The notes under the pieces were generated by a model that did not search any database, was not told where the DNA came from, and saw nothing but the letters and a program-made list of their open reading frames with translations. From contig JBFOMC010000180.1 of assembly GCA_040830565.1 (NCBI GenBank), positions 1 to 7,194 on the forward strand: a stretch of 7,194 nt of DNA. Direction: 5' to 3'. Below, piece by piece: positions 1-6,637 of the stretch; position 1 is the stretch's first letter, and each line of letters starts with the position of its first letter. Position numbers and translations under genes: made by a program. The stretch comes from JAFMPW01 sp040830565. GTDB lineage: Bacteria; Bacteroidota; Bacteroidia; Flavobacteriales; Flavobacteriaceae.

Positions 1-184
1 AGGAGAGATTTCTGAGTATACCAAATTGCTCGCCGATGCCAGGGAACAAGCTATCAGTAGAATGCTACTAGATGCTCAAAATCTTGGAGCAGATGCGGTA
101 GTGAACGTTCGTTTCAATACTTCCCAGGTAATGCAAGGAGCAGCAGAAATGCTAGCTTACGGCACTGCTGTAAAACTAAAATAG
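1..184 (+). CDS. YbjQ/UPF0145-like protein (heavy-metal-binding domain family), 3' end only
   Basis: The gene is open from the left edge (first full codon at base 2) to the TAG at 182-184, giving the last 60 residues. The segment contains the family's typical features: a helix rich in Ala, Arg and Glu (EYTKLLADAREQAISRML), then the LGADAVVNVRF strand, and the closing AYGTAVKL strand. E. coli YbjQ likewise ends in a GTAVK motif, so the stop is where the family normally ends and the gene looks intact at its 3' end. Full-length members are about 105 residues, so roughly 40-45 N-terminal residues lie outside the window. These are small proteins, probably oligomeric, sometimes annotated as heavy-metal-binding; their function is not established. 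The frame continues open after the stop into a small membrane ORF. Confidence 0.85.
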   Translation, partial: GEISEYTKLLADAREQAISRMLLDAQNLGADAVVNVRFNTSQVMQGAAEMLAYGTAVKLK

Positions 185-190
185 TACAGT

Positions 191-316
191 GTGGGAGTAT
201 TAGCTGTCCTACTATTGATTTGCTTTTCCAGTGCTGTTTTTTGCATTTTGGTGTATTTGGTCATAAAGAGAGTTTCCACCAAGAGGACCGAGGATTTTGA
301 GAAGAGAGATTATTAG
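191..316 (+). CDS. Small single-pass membrane protein, 41 residues (hypothetical)
   Basis: A GTG at 191 opens a 41-codon frame ending with TAG at 314-316. Residues about 3-25 form one strongly hydrophobic helix (GVLAVLLLICFSSAVFCILVYLVIK), and a charged tail rich in Lys, Arg, Asp and Glu follows. The positive-inside rule would place that tail in the cytoplasm. I do not recognise a family. Support for a real gene is the tight packing: it starts 6 bases after the ybjQ-like stop and ends 3 bases before the next ATG. It also fills the only gap between those genes. Against it, the start codon is GTG, there is no clear ribosome binding site and the ORF is short. It is in the same frame as the upstream gene, so it could be translated by re-initiation, by stop readthrough, or be a decayed C-terminal extension. 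Confidence 0.5.
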   Translation: MGVLAVLLLICFSSAVFCILVYLVIKRVSTKRTEDFEKRDY

Positions 317-319
317 AGC

Positions 320-2353
320 ATGCAGACAGGAACGATACTATTAGTGATACTTTCGGCGGTTATAGCCCTACTTATTGTTCTTTACCAGTACTATTACAAA
401 GCTAAAAGTTCTGCTCTTTTCAAAGGGGTTCTGGCCTTTCTAAGGTTTCTGGCACTTTTTTGTGTTTTTCTCTTGCTTATAAATCCTAAGTTCACCAAGA
501 ATGAATATGTACTGGATAAGACCAATCTTGTATTGCTCTTAGATAATTCATCCTCTCTGAACGGGCAAGAACAGAAAGAACAGCTTGCAGATATTGCAGA
601 TCAGCTAAAATCGAACACCCCCCTACAAGAAAATTTTAGATTCAACGCTTACAGTTTTGGGAGGTTCCTCAATACTTCAGATAGTCTTTCCCATGAGGAA
701 AATGTCACGAATATTAGTGAGGCTTTAAGCACTGTTAAAGACATCTATTCTAAAGAAGCCACGGCCGTGGTCTTAGCTACAGATGGTAATCAAACGATAG
801 GGGAGGATTATGAGTTTTATGGGGCTAAGCAGGGACTTCCTATATACCCCGTAGTTCTTGGAGATACTACACAATATGCAGACATTCGAATAGATCAATT
901 AAACACTAACAGGTACGCATTTTTAAAGAATAGATTTCCGGTAGAGGCTTATGTTTCCTATCAGGGGCAAGGGACGGTTTCCGGAGTGGCAACAGTATCC
1001 ATAGATGGTAAAACCGTATACAGGGAGCAATTGGATTTTAGTAGCACTAACAGTTCAAAGATCATCAATACGTTGATTGAGGCAAATACAGTCGGGGTCA
1101 AAGAGGTTAAAGTGAAGATTTCGGCTTTAGACAACGAAAGGAATCTCGCGAACAATGAAAGGATAGCCGCTGTGGAGGTAATTGACGAAAAAACCAATGT
1201 CGCCATTATTTCAGAAATACTCCATCCAGACATTGGTGCCTTAAAAAAGGCCATAGAAAGCAATGAACAGCGCGCTGTTACCATAAAGAAACCAGGAACC
1301 CCCCTGGCTGGTTTGGAAGAAGTAGATCTGTTTATTCTATATCAGCCCAGACAATCGTTCAGAGATATTTACCAGTACAGTAAGGACAAAGATGCGCCTA
1401 GTTTTACGGTAACCGGAAGCAAGACAAACTGGAATTTCCTAAATGCCGTACAGAACAGTTTTAACAAAAGTAGTTTTAATGAAAGTGAAGAAATGAGTCC
1501 TGTGCTCAATCCGGGCTTTGGGATCTTTGACGTCTCTGATTTTTCCATTACAGATTTTCCACCCTTAGAAGGATATCTGGGAGAAATACTGATAACCAAA
1601 AAATTTGAAACCATTCTGGAGCAAAAAATAAAGGGCGTACCCCTTAATGAACCTCTTCTGGCCATTATTAGCGACGAAACACAGAGAGAGGCTGTACTTT
1701 TTGCAGAGAATGTGTGGAAATGGAGATCACAGGCCTTTAGAAACAACAGGGAATTTAAAAACTTTGATGATCTCATAGCAAAAATTGTACGCTATCTGGC
1801 TACCAAGGAAGCCAAAAGCAGACTTACGCTGGAATACCAAAATACCTACCAGGGGATTAACGAGACCTCTATTTCGGCCTCCTATTTTGATGAAGCCTTT
1901 AATTTTGACGGAAATGCGAGTATCACGGTGAACATCAAAAACAAAGAAAATACGCTTAGTAGAGAGATTCCAATGCTTTTGATGAATGGGTATTACAAAG
2001 CAGATCTTGGAAATCTTCCAGCCGGACAATACAATTTTACCGTAAGTGTAGCTAATGAGAATATATCAAAATCCGGAAGTTTTACTAAACTCGATTTTGA
2101 TGTTGAAAAACAGCTTTTTTCTAGCGATTATAGAAAACTTGAGCGACTTGCTCAAGCGTCTAATGCCAGTTTATTTTATCCTAGCCAGTTGACAAATTTA
2201 GTGGAAGATTTACTCAGCAATCCTCAGTTTGTTCCTACACAAAAAAGCAATCAAAATATCGTATCTTTAATCGATTTCCGCTTATTGCTTGGCCTTATGG
2301 TTTTGGCCCTTGCTGCGGAATGGTTTATTAGAAAATATAACGGACTAATTTAA
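320..2353 (+). CDS. VWA-domain membrane protein with GATase-like region
   Basis: Residues 3-24 and about 36-55 are two membrane helices, and a third lies near the C-terminus (about 650-670), leaving a long soluble middle. A von Willebrand factor A domain starts at about 67. It carries the MIDAS metal site D75-x-S77-x-S79, a plausible MIDAS threonine near T130 and the ATDG motif at 153-156. Further on come Ig-like beta regions (about 200-290 and 520-590). Between them (about 293-495) is a segment resembling the glutamine-amidotransferase-like fold found in Bacteroidota VWA proteins, including the VWKWR motif at 465-469. The protein's only cysteine is C48 in the second membrane helix, so this region cannot be an active Cys-dependent amidotransferase and is probably structural. 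Such proteins are known as a conserved Bacteroidota family, without firm function. The ATG at 320 sits 3 bases after the small ORF, and the SPFH gene follows after 12 bases. Confidence 0.82.
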   Translation: MQTGTILLVILSAVIALLIVLYQYYYKAKSSALFKGVLAFLRFLALFCVFLLLINPKFTKNEYVLDKTNLVLLLDNSSSLNGQEQKEQLADIADQLKSNTPLQENFRFNAYSFGRFLNTSDSLSHEENVTNISEALSTVKDIYSKEATAVVLATDGNQTIGEDYEFYGAKQGLPIYPVVLGDTTQYADIRIDQLNTNRYAFLKNRFPVEAYVSYQGQGTVSGVATVSIDGKTVYREQLDFSSTNSSKIINTLIEANTVGVKEVKVKISALDNERNLANNERIAAVEVIDEKTNVAIISEILHPDIGALKKAIESNEQRAVTIKKPGTPLAGLEEVDLFILYQPRQSFRDIYQYSKDKDAPSFTVTGSKTNWNFLNAVQNSFNKSSFNESEEMSPVLNPGFGIFDVSDFSITDFPPLEGYLGEILITKKFETILEQKIKGVPLNEPLLAIISDETQREAVLFAENVWKWRSQAFRNNREFKNFDDLIAKIVRYLATKEAKSRLTLEYQNTYQGINETSISASYFDEAFNFDGNASITVNIKNKENTLSREIPMLLMNGYYKADLGNLPAGQYNFTVSVANENISKSGSFTKLDFDVEKQLFSSDYRKLERLAQASNASLFYPSQLTNLVEDLLSNPQFVPTQKSNQNIVSLIDFRLLLGLMVLALAAEWFIRKYNGLI

Positions 2354-2365
2354 AAACAACACATA

Positions 2366-3181
2366 ATGGACAGATTACCAAGAATTGCCTTACCGGCAAT
2401 ATTCGTGATTATTTTATTGATCATACTTATCTCAAAATCGGCAGTAGTTATCGGGTCTGGTGAGGCAGGAGTTTTGTATAGAACGCTGGGAGATGGGGTA
2501 GTTACTGATGAGCCCCCACTGGGAGAAGGGTTTCATATAGTCGCTCCGTGGAATAAGGTCTTTGTTTACGAGGTAAGACAACAGGAAGTATTTGAAAAAA
2601 TGAAAGTACTTTCTTCTAACGGACTGGATATACAGCTCGATGCTTCTACATGGTTTCAACCCAAATACAACGATCTTGGAAAGCTACATCAGGAAAAAAG
2701 TGAGCAGTACAAAGAAAGGATTCTTTTACCGGCCATACGTTCTGCCGCACGGAGCGTAGTGGGAAGGTATACCCCGGAACAGCTCTATTCCAGCAAACGA
2801 GATGCCATACAGGTGGAGATCTATGAAGAGACAAAGAAAATTGTAGACGATCAGTATATACAATTGAATGAAGTACTCATTAGAGATGTAACGCTTCCGC
2901 CAACTATTAAGGAGGCAATCGAAAGAAAGCTAAAACAGGAACAGGAATCTCTGGAGTACGAGTTTCGACTGGTTACCGCAGAAAAAGAAGCTGAAAAAGT
3001 ACGGATAGAAGCTCAGGGAAAAGCCGATGCTAATAGGATCCTCAGTGCTTCTCTTACAGATAAGATTCTGCAAGACAAGGGGATAGATGCTACCTTAAAA
3101 TTATCGCAATCGCCTAATGCAAAAGTAGTGGTTGTTGGAAGCGGAGATGCCGGACTTCCTCTGATCCTCGGAAATAATTAG
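2366..3181 (+). CDS. Prohibitin-family / SPFH (Band 7) membrane protein
   Basis: The 271-residue protein starts with one membrane helix (about 7-24) and then has a Band 7/SPFH domain (about 27-180). It shows prohibitin-like features: GEAGVLYR, the GEGFHIVAPW turn, the LLPAIRSAARSVVGRYTPEQLYSSKR segment at 120-145 and IRDVTLPPTIKEAI at 172-185. A charged helix rich in Glu, Lys and Ala (about 185-225) follows, typical of the coiled coil through which these proteins form large membrane rings. A hydrophobic, Gly-rich C-terminus closes it. Length and layout match prohibitin-like bacterial proteins. Family members scaffold membrane microdomains and often act with membrane proteases; no protease gene is visible here. 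The gene lies 12 bases after the VWA gene, so the two are likely co-transcribed. The ATG at 2366 follows an A-rich stretch with no clear Shine-Dalgarno, normal for the phylum. Confidence 0.9.
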   Translation: MDRLPRIALPAIFVIILLIILISKSAVVIGSGEAGVLYRTLGDGVVTDEPPLGEGFHIVAPWNKVFVYEVRQQEVFEKMKVLSSNGLDIQLDASTWFQPKYNDLGKLHQEKSEQYKERILLPAIRSAARSVVGRYTPEQLYSSKRDAIQVEIYEETKKIVDDQYIQLNEVLIRDVTLPPTIKEAIERKLKQEQESLEYEFRLVTAEKEAEKVRIEAQGKADANRILSASLTDKILQDKGIDATLKLSQSPNAKVVVVGSGDAGLPLILGNN

Positions 3182-3192
3182 TGGAATAAATT

Positions 3193-3222
3193 TTTGTGAA
3201 ATCAAAATATATTCTACTTTTA
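3193..3222 (+). promoter_or_regulatory. Candidate Bacteroidota-type promoter for the his leader
   Basis: TTTG at 3193-3196 and TACTTTTA at 3215-3222 fit the Bacteroidota sigma-A pattern (TTTG, 17-23 bases, TAnnTTTG). The spacer is 18 bases, and only the last G of the downstream box is missing. Transcription would begin a few bases downstream, close to the leader ATG at 3230, so the leader mRNA would have almost no 5' untranslated region. The motif is short and AT-rich, so a chance match is possible. An upstream start within the SPFH gene is the main alternative. Confidence 0.4.
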
Positions 3223-3229
3223 CATTGTA

Positions 3230-3283
3230 ATGAAAGCAGTAAATACACATCATCATTTTTTCTCTGGCGCTCGAGCGAGGTAA
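3230..3283 (+). CDS. Histidine operon leader peptide, 17 residues
   Basis: ATG at 3230 to TAA at 3281-3283 encodes MKAVNTHHHFFSGARAR. Three consecutive CAT histidine codons (3248-3256) directly upstream of a terminator and of hisG are the hallmark of ribosome-mediated his attenuation. The peptide itself need not function; the ribosome's position does the work. When charged tRNA-His is scarce, the ribosome would stall on the His codons. Otherwise it would run to the stop codon and cover bases around 3269-3290. The GC-rich last codons (Gly-Ala-Arg-Ala-Arg) stand out from the AT-rich surroundings because they form an RNA strand complementary to the terminator's 5' arm. There is no evident Shine-Dalgarno before the ATG. 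Confidence 0.85.
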   Translation: MKAVNTHHHFFSGARAR

Positions 3284-3342
3284 AAATGTATTGTTGTATT
3301 TCAAAATATATCTACCCGTTTGAGTAATCAAACGGGTTTTTT
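3248..3342 (+). promoter_or_regulatory. Histidine attenuator (transcription attenuation leader)
   Basis: Four RNA segments can be read. Segment 1 (3254-3264, last His codon to Ser codon) can pair with segment 2 (about 3277-3288, leader stop region): seven clean pairs, 3254-3260 with 3282-3288, plus about four more inside. Segment 2 (3269-3282) can instead pair with segment 3 (3313-3325) by 13 pairs, three of them G-U, with A3278 bulged. This is the antiterminator. Segment 3 also forms the 5' arm of the terminator with segment 4 (3328-3336). A ribosome stalled on the His codons would mask segment 1 and leave segment 2 free, so the antiterminator forms and hisG is transcribed. A ribosome at the leader stop would mask segment 2, so the terminator forms. 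The layout matches classic proteobacterial his attenuation; pairings were derived by eye and energies were not calculated. Confidence 0.8.
3315..3342 (+). terminator. Intrinsic terminator of the his attenuator
   Basis: CCCGTTTGA (3315-3323) and TCAAACGGG (3328-3336) form a perfect 9-bp stem closed by a GTAA tetraloop, followed by TTTTTT at 3337-3342. It lies 58 bases before the hisG start codon and 32 bases after the leader stop. Its 5' arm is shared with the alternative antiterminator pairing, so it is expected to be conditional. It may also end transcripts arriving from the SPFH gene, because no other terminator is seen between 3182 and 3314. Confidence 0.92.
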
Positions 3343-3399
3343 AATTAAATGGAATAGGTTTCAGTAAATTTCGAAGACGGTTTCAAATTCACTAGTGTT

Positions 3400-4257
3400 A
3401 TGACAAAGATTAAAATAGCAATACAAAAGTCGGGTCGCTTAAATGACGACTCCCTGAGAATTCTAAAAGACTGCGGTATCTCAATAGATAATGGTAAAGA
3501 CCAGTTAAGGGCTATGGCAAGGAATTTTCCAATGGAAGTGTTCTATTTGAGAAATGGGGATATTCCACAGTATTTAAGGGATGGGGTAGTAGACGTGGCT
3601 ATAATTGGCGAAAACGTATTGATAGAAAAAGGTGCAGATATAAGCATTTCTGAAAAACTTGGATTTTCCAAATGCCGGGTGTCTATTGCGGTCCCTAAAT
3701 CAGCAAGTTTTAGCGATATTGGAGACCTCCAGGGGAAACGTATTGCTACCTCTTACCCTAATACGGTCACCAATTATTTGAAGGAAAAAGGAGTTACGGC
3801 CGACTTACACATCATTAACGGATCTGTGGAAATTGCTCCAAACATCGGACTTGCAGATGCCATATGTGATATTGTGTCTAGCGGAAGTACCTTATTTAAA
3901 AATAATCTCAGGGAAGTGGAGGTTATGTTGAAGAGCGAAGCCGTGTTAGCCGTAAGTCCGAAAATAGGAGAGGAAGCCGGCCAGATCTTGGAGAAACTGC
4001 GATTTAGAATAGGATCTGTACTTCAGGCCAGAAAATCGAAATATGTTTTGATGAATGTTCCTAACGACAAATTAGACGAAGTCATTAAAATACTCCCGGG
4101 AATGAGGAGTCCTACCGTACTACCGCTGGCCGAGGCCGGCTGGAGTTCTGTACACACCGTTATTAAGCAAGACACATTCTGGGAGGTCCTGGATGGTCTG
4201 AGGACCGCAGGAGCAGAAGGTATACTGGTCTGTCCAATAGAAAAAATGGTGCTCTGA
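3400..4257 (+). CDS. hisG: ATP phosphoribosyltransferase, long form (HisG)
   Basis: This enzyme catalyses the first, committed step of histidine synthesis: ATP plus PRPP to phosphoribosyl-ATP, in the cytoplasm. At 285 residues it is the long form (HisG_L), with two catalytic lobes (about 1-210) and a C-terminal ACT-like regulatory domain (about 211-285) that binds histidine for feedback inhibition. The short form needs HisZ instead. Visible signatures are the N-terminal KIAIQKSGRL strand-loop, the DVAIIGENVL segment near 65-74 and the PRPP-binding motif ADAICDIVSSGSTL at 152-165. The ATG at 3400 gives the family N-terminus directly. The gene follows the attenuator and is the first gene of the operon. 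Its TGA overlaps the hisD ATG by one base, suggesting coupled translation. Enzyme feedback plus attenuation would give two layers of histidine control. Confidence 0.97.
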   Translation: MTKIKIAIQKSGRLNDDSLRILKDCGISIDNGKDQLRAMARNFPMEVFYLRNGDIPQYLRDGVVDVAIIGENVLIEKGADISISEKLGFSKCRVSIAVPKSASFSDIGDLQGKRIATSYPNTVTNYLKEKGVTADLHIINGSVEIAPNIGLADAICDIVSSGSTLFKNNLREVEVMLKSEAVLAVSPKIGEEAGQILEKLRFRIGSVLQARKSKYVLMNVPNDKLDEVIKILPGMRSPTVLPLAEAGWSSVHTVIKQDTFWEVLDGLRTAGAEGILVCPIEKMVL

Positions 4258-5540
4258 TGAAGAAATTATTCAACCCAAAAAGAGGGAGCTGGGAAGCTAT
4301 TTTAAAAAGACCTACCCAGACTGTGGACGACATTGAGGGAGTGGTGAATCAGGTCTTTGAGGCCGTAATCCATGAGGGTGATAAAGCCATTAAAGCCTAT
4401 ACGGAGAAATTTGACGGTATTCGTATAGACGATGCCCGGGTAGGGGAAGAAGAGTTTGCAGAAGCTGAAAAACAGGTATCCCAAACCTTAAAAAATGCCA
4501 TCGAGGTGGCCAGAAAGAATATTGAACGCTTTCACAGAGCTCAAAAAACAGAAAAGGTAGAAGTTGAAACCACAACAGGAGTGAGTTGTTGGCAGGAAAA
4601 AAGACCAGTTCAAAAAGTAGGGCTATATATTCCCGGTGGAACAGCCCCTCTTTTTTCAACAATATTGATGTTGGCCATTCCTGCAAAGATTGCGGGTTGC
4701 GAGGAGCTTATCTTGTGTAGTCCGCCAAATGCAAAGGGTTATATCCATCCTGCCATACTGTATACGGCTCAGGTGTGCGGTTTAAAGCAGGTTTTTAAAG
4801 TAGGAGGAATACAGGCTATTGCTGGAATGACCTTTGGCACGGAAACTTTACCCGCGGTTCATAAGATTTTTGGGCCGGGAAACCAATATGTAACTGTGGC
4901 AAAGCAACTTGCCACCAAGCACGGGATCGCTATTGATATGCCTGCCGGTCCGAGTGAATTACTGGTTATGGCCGATGCGAAGGCGAATCCGGCTTTTGTA
5001 GCATCAGATTTGCTCAGTCAGGCAGAACACGGGGTAGATAGTCAGGTAATATTGGTAACCACCTCAAAGAAAATACTCGAAGAGGTTGAAAAAGAAATTA
5101 GCATTCAGATAGTTGAACTTCCGCGTAAAGAGATCGCCCAAAAAGCTATAGAGAACAGTAAATTAATATATATAGAGGAAGACCAGGATGCCCTGGATCT
5201 CATTAACGAATATGCCCCGGAGCACCTGATTATTTGCTGTGCGGATGAAGAGTTTTACCTGGATAATATTCGCAATGCGGGTTCAGTATTTATTGGAGAT
5301 TATACTCCTGAAAGTGCAGGAGATTATGCCTCAGGAACCAATCATACATTACCCACAAATGGCTTTGCAAAACAGTATAGCGGAGTAAACCTGGACAGTT
5401 TTATGAAGAGCATCACTTTTCAAAAGATATCCAAGGAAGGGATACAAAGGATTGGACCGGCAATAGAAGCAATGGCAGAGGCGGAGGGTCTTATGGCCCA
5501 CAAAAATGCGGTGTCTATAAGACTAAAGAATTTGAATTAG
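4257..5540 (+). CDS. hisD: Histidinol dehydrogenase (HisD)
   Basis: HisD performs the last two steps of the pathway, oxidising L-histidinol through histidinal to L-histidine with two NAD+, using a zinc ion. The 427-residue length is normal. Zinc ligands are visible as Q255 and H258 in LLSQAEHG, D356 in SAGDYASG and H415 near the C-terminus. The catalytic pair E322-H323 lies in YAPEHL. The offset of four from E. coli Q259, H262, D360, H419 and E326-H327 is constant, so the active site looks complete. Other signatures are YIPGGTAPLFST (124-135), the FGPGNQYVT nucleotide-site segment (205-213) and MPAGPSELLV (228-237). The start at 4257 overlaps the hisG stop in a TGATG arrangement. The next gene begins 41 bases after the stop. 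Confidence 0.98.
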   Translation: MKKLFNPKRGSWEAILKRPTQTVDDIEGVVNQVFEAVIHEGDKAIKAYTEKFDGIRIDDARVGEEEFAEAEKQVSQTLKNAIEVARKNIERFHRAQKTEKVEVETTTGVSCWQEKRPVQKVGLYIPGGTAPLFSTILMLAIPAKIAGCEELILCSPPNAKGYIHPAILYTAQVCGLKQVFKVGGIQAIAGMTFGTETLPAVHKIFGPGNQYVTVAKQLATKHGIAIDMPAGPSELLVMADAKANPAFVASDLLSQAEHGVDSQVILVTTSKKILEEVEKEISIQIVELPRKEIAQKAIENSKLIYIEEDQDALDLINEYAPEHLIICCADEEFYLDNIRNAGSVFIGDYTPESAGDYASGTNHTLPTNGFAKQYSGVNLDSFMKSITFQKISKEGIQRIGPAIEAMAEAEGLMAHKNAVSIRLKNLN

Positions 5541-5556
5541 AGTCAGACCCAACATA

Positions 5557-5570
5557 TCTGCACTTGCAGA
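5557..5570 (+). other. Small inverted repeat in the hisD-hisC gap
   Basis: TCTGCA (5557-5562) and TGCAGA (5565-5570) are perfect arms around two bases; in RNA this would be a 5-bp stem with an ACTT loop. It sits in the only non-overlapping junction of the operon seen here, just upstream of an A-rich stretch leading to the hisC ATG. There is no U-run after it, so it is not a convincing terminator. It could affect mRNA processing or translation of hisC, or mean nothing. Confidence 0.3.
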
Positions 5571-5581
5571 AAAATATAAGA

Positions 5582-6637
5582 ATGAAAAAAGATTTTGACA
5601 TCAACCAACTAGTTCGAGAGAACTTGAAGACTTTGAAACCTTACTCGTCTGCCAGGGATGAGTTTAAGGATGCGGGGAATACGAGTTATGTCTTTTTGGA
5701 TGCAAATGAGAATCCTTTTGAGAATGGCGTGAACAGGTATCCAGACCCTCAGCAAAGAAATTTGAAGGCAAAGTTAGCCGATCTCAAAGGAATGAGTACG
5801 TCTAATTTACTGTTGGGTAATGGTAGTGATGAGGTTTTAGATCTGTTATTCAGGGCGTTTTGCGAGCCAAATAGAGATAACATTATTACCATGCCTCCCA
5901 CTTATGGGATGTACGGCGTTTTGGCCGGGATAAACGCGGTGGAGAATAGAAAGGTACCTCTGGATGCTAATTTTCAACCCAATGTTGATGAAATTTTAAA
6001 GCAGACGGATCCGAAAACCAGATTAATATTCCTTTGCTCTCCTAATAACCCTACCGGAAATAGTTTTTCTGCAGACAGCATCAGCTCCCTGCTCGATGCC
6101 TTTGACGGACTTGTGATTATTGATGAGGCGTATATCGACTTTTCCGATAAGCAAAGTTGGATAGGTCGCTTAGCTGAGTACCCAAATCTGGTAGTGACTC
6201 AAACACTCTCCAAGGCCTACGGAATGGCAGGAATTAGATTAGGCCTTTGTTTTGCTTCAGAAGCGATCATAGGCATTCTCAATAAAATAAAACCTCCTTA
6301 TAACGTAAATCAACTAACCCAAACCAGGGCCTTTGAACGGATTACCAAAGGAGCGTTAATTACATCCGAAATTAAGAACATTCTGAGTGAAAGGCGGCTG
6401 TTAAGGGAGGCACTTTCTTCGATTAGTTTTGTAAAGACGGTTTTTAATTCGGATGCCAATTTCGTTTTGGTGAGAGTAGATAATGCAGACCTGCGATATG
6501 ATCAACTCATTGAGAAAGGTATAGTCGTGAGAAATAGAAGCAAACAGCAGCTCTGTGAAAATACCCTTCGATTTACAGTAGGAACACCGGAAGAAAACCA
6601 AAAACTGATAGCTACCTTAAAAGATTTAGAACCATGA
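5582..6637 (+). CDS. hisC: Histidinol-phosphate aminotransferase (HisC)
   Basis: This PLP-dependent fold-type I aminotransferase converts imidazole-acetol phosphate and glutamate to L-histidinol phosphate. From the ATG at 5582 the protein has 351 residues, normal for the family. Recognisable elements are the ANENPF substrate segment (41-46), RYPDPQQ (52-58), the phosphate-site GNGSDE (79-84), SPNNPTGN (153-160) with a conserved Asn, IDEAYIDF (180-187), the PLP lysine K211 in TLSKAYGMAGIRLG, and R330 in LRFTVG, which holds the substrate. R219 is the usual phosphate-binding Arg after the lysine. I prefer the ATG at 5582 over an in-frame TTG at 5564 because it follows an A-rich stretch, is the commoner start codon, and the TTG sits inside a small hairpin. 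The stop overlaps the hisB start by four bases (ATGA). Confidence 0.96.
   Translation: MKKDFDINQLVRENLKTLKPYSSARDEFKDAGNTSYVFLDANENPFENGVNRYPDPQQRNLKAKLADLKGMSTSNLLLGNGSDEVLDLLFRAFCEPNRDNIITMPPTYGMYGVLAGINAVENRKVPLDANFQPNVDEILKQTDPKTRLIFLCSPNNPTGNSFSADSISSLLDAFDGLVIIDEAYIDFSDKQSWIGRLAEYPNLVVTQTLSKAYGMAGIRLGLCFASEAIIGILNKIKPPYNVNQLTQTRAFERITKGALITSEIKNILSERRLLREALSSISFVKTVFNSDANFVLVRVDNADLRYDQLIEKGIVVRNRSKQQLCENTLRFTVGTPEENQKLIATLKDLEP

Noticed and set aside
617..625. Short C run inside the VWA gene as a possible frameshift site
   Set aside because: The reading frame and the domain continue without a break on both sides, so there is no sign of a frameshift or sequencing error.
961..2029. Three reverse-strand open frames of 100-135 codons opposite the VWA gene
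   Set aside because: They lie wholly inside a well-supported forward gene, have no family features, and look like antisense shadows.
3101..3331. Reverse-strand 76-codon frame spanning the SPFH end and the his leader
   Set aside because: It overlaps the SPFH 3' end and the attenuator on the other strand, whose features explain the bases better; its protein shows no recognisable domain.
3357..3385. Direct repeat GGTTTCA (3357-3363 and 3379-3385) between the terminator and hisG
   Set aside because: Seven bases in AT-rich DNA is within chance expectation and no regulator site is recognised.
5557..5575. hisD-hisC hairpin as an internal terminator
   Set aside because: The stem is short and is followed by A residues, not a U-run; co-transcription of hisD and hisC is expected.
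5564..5581. Possible TTG start extending HisC by six residues
   Set aside because: The ATG at 5582 is a stronger start with an A-rich upstream region; the TTG lies in a small hairpin and the added residues are not a recognised part of HisC.
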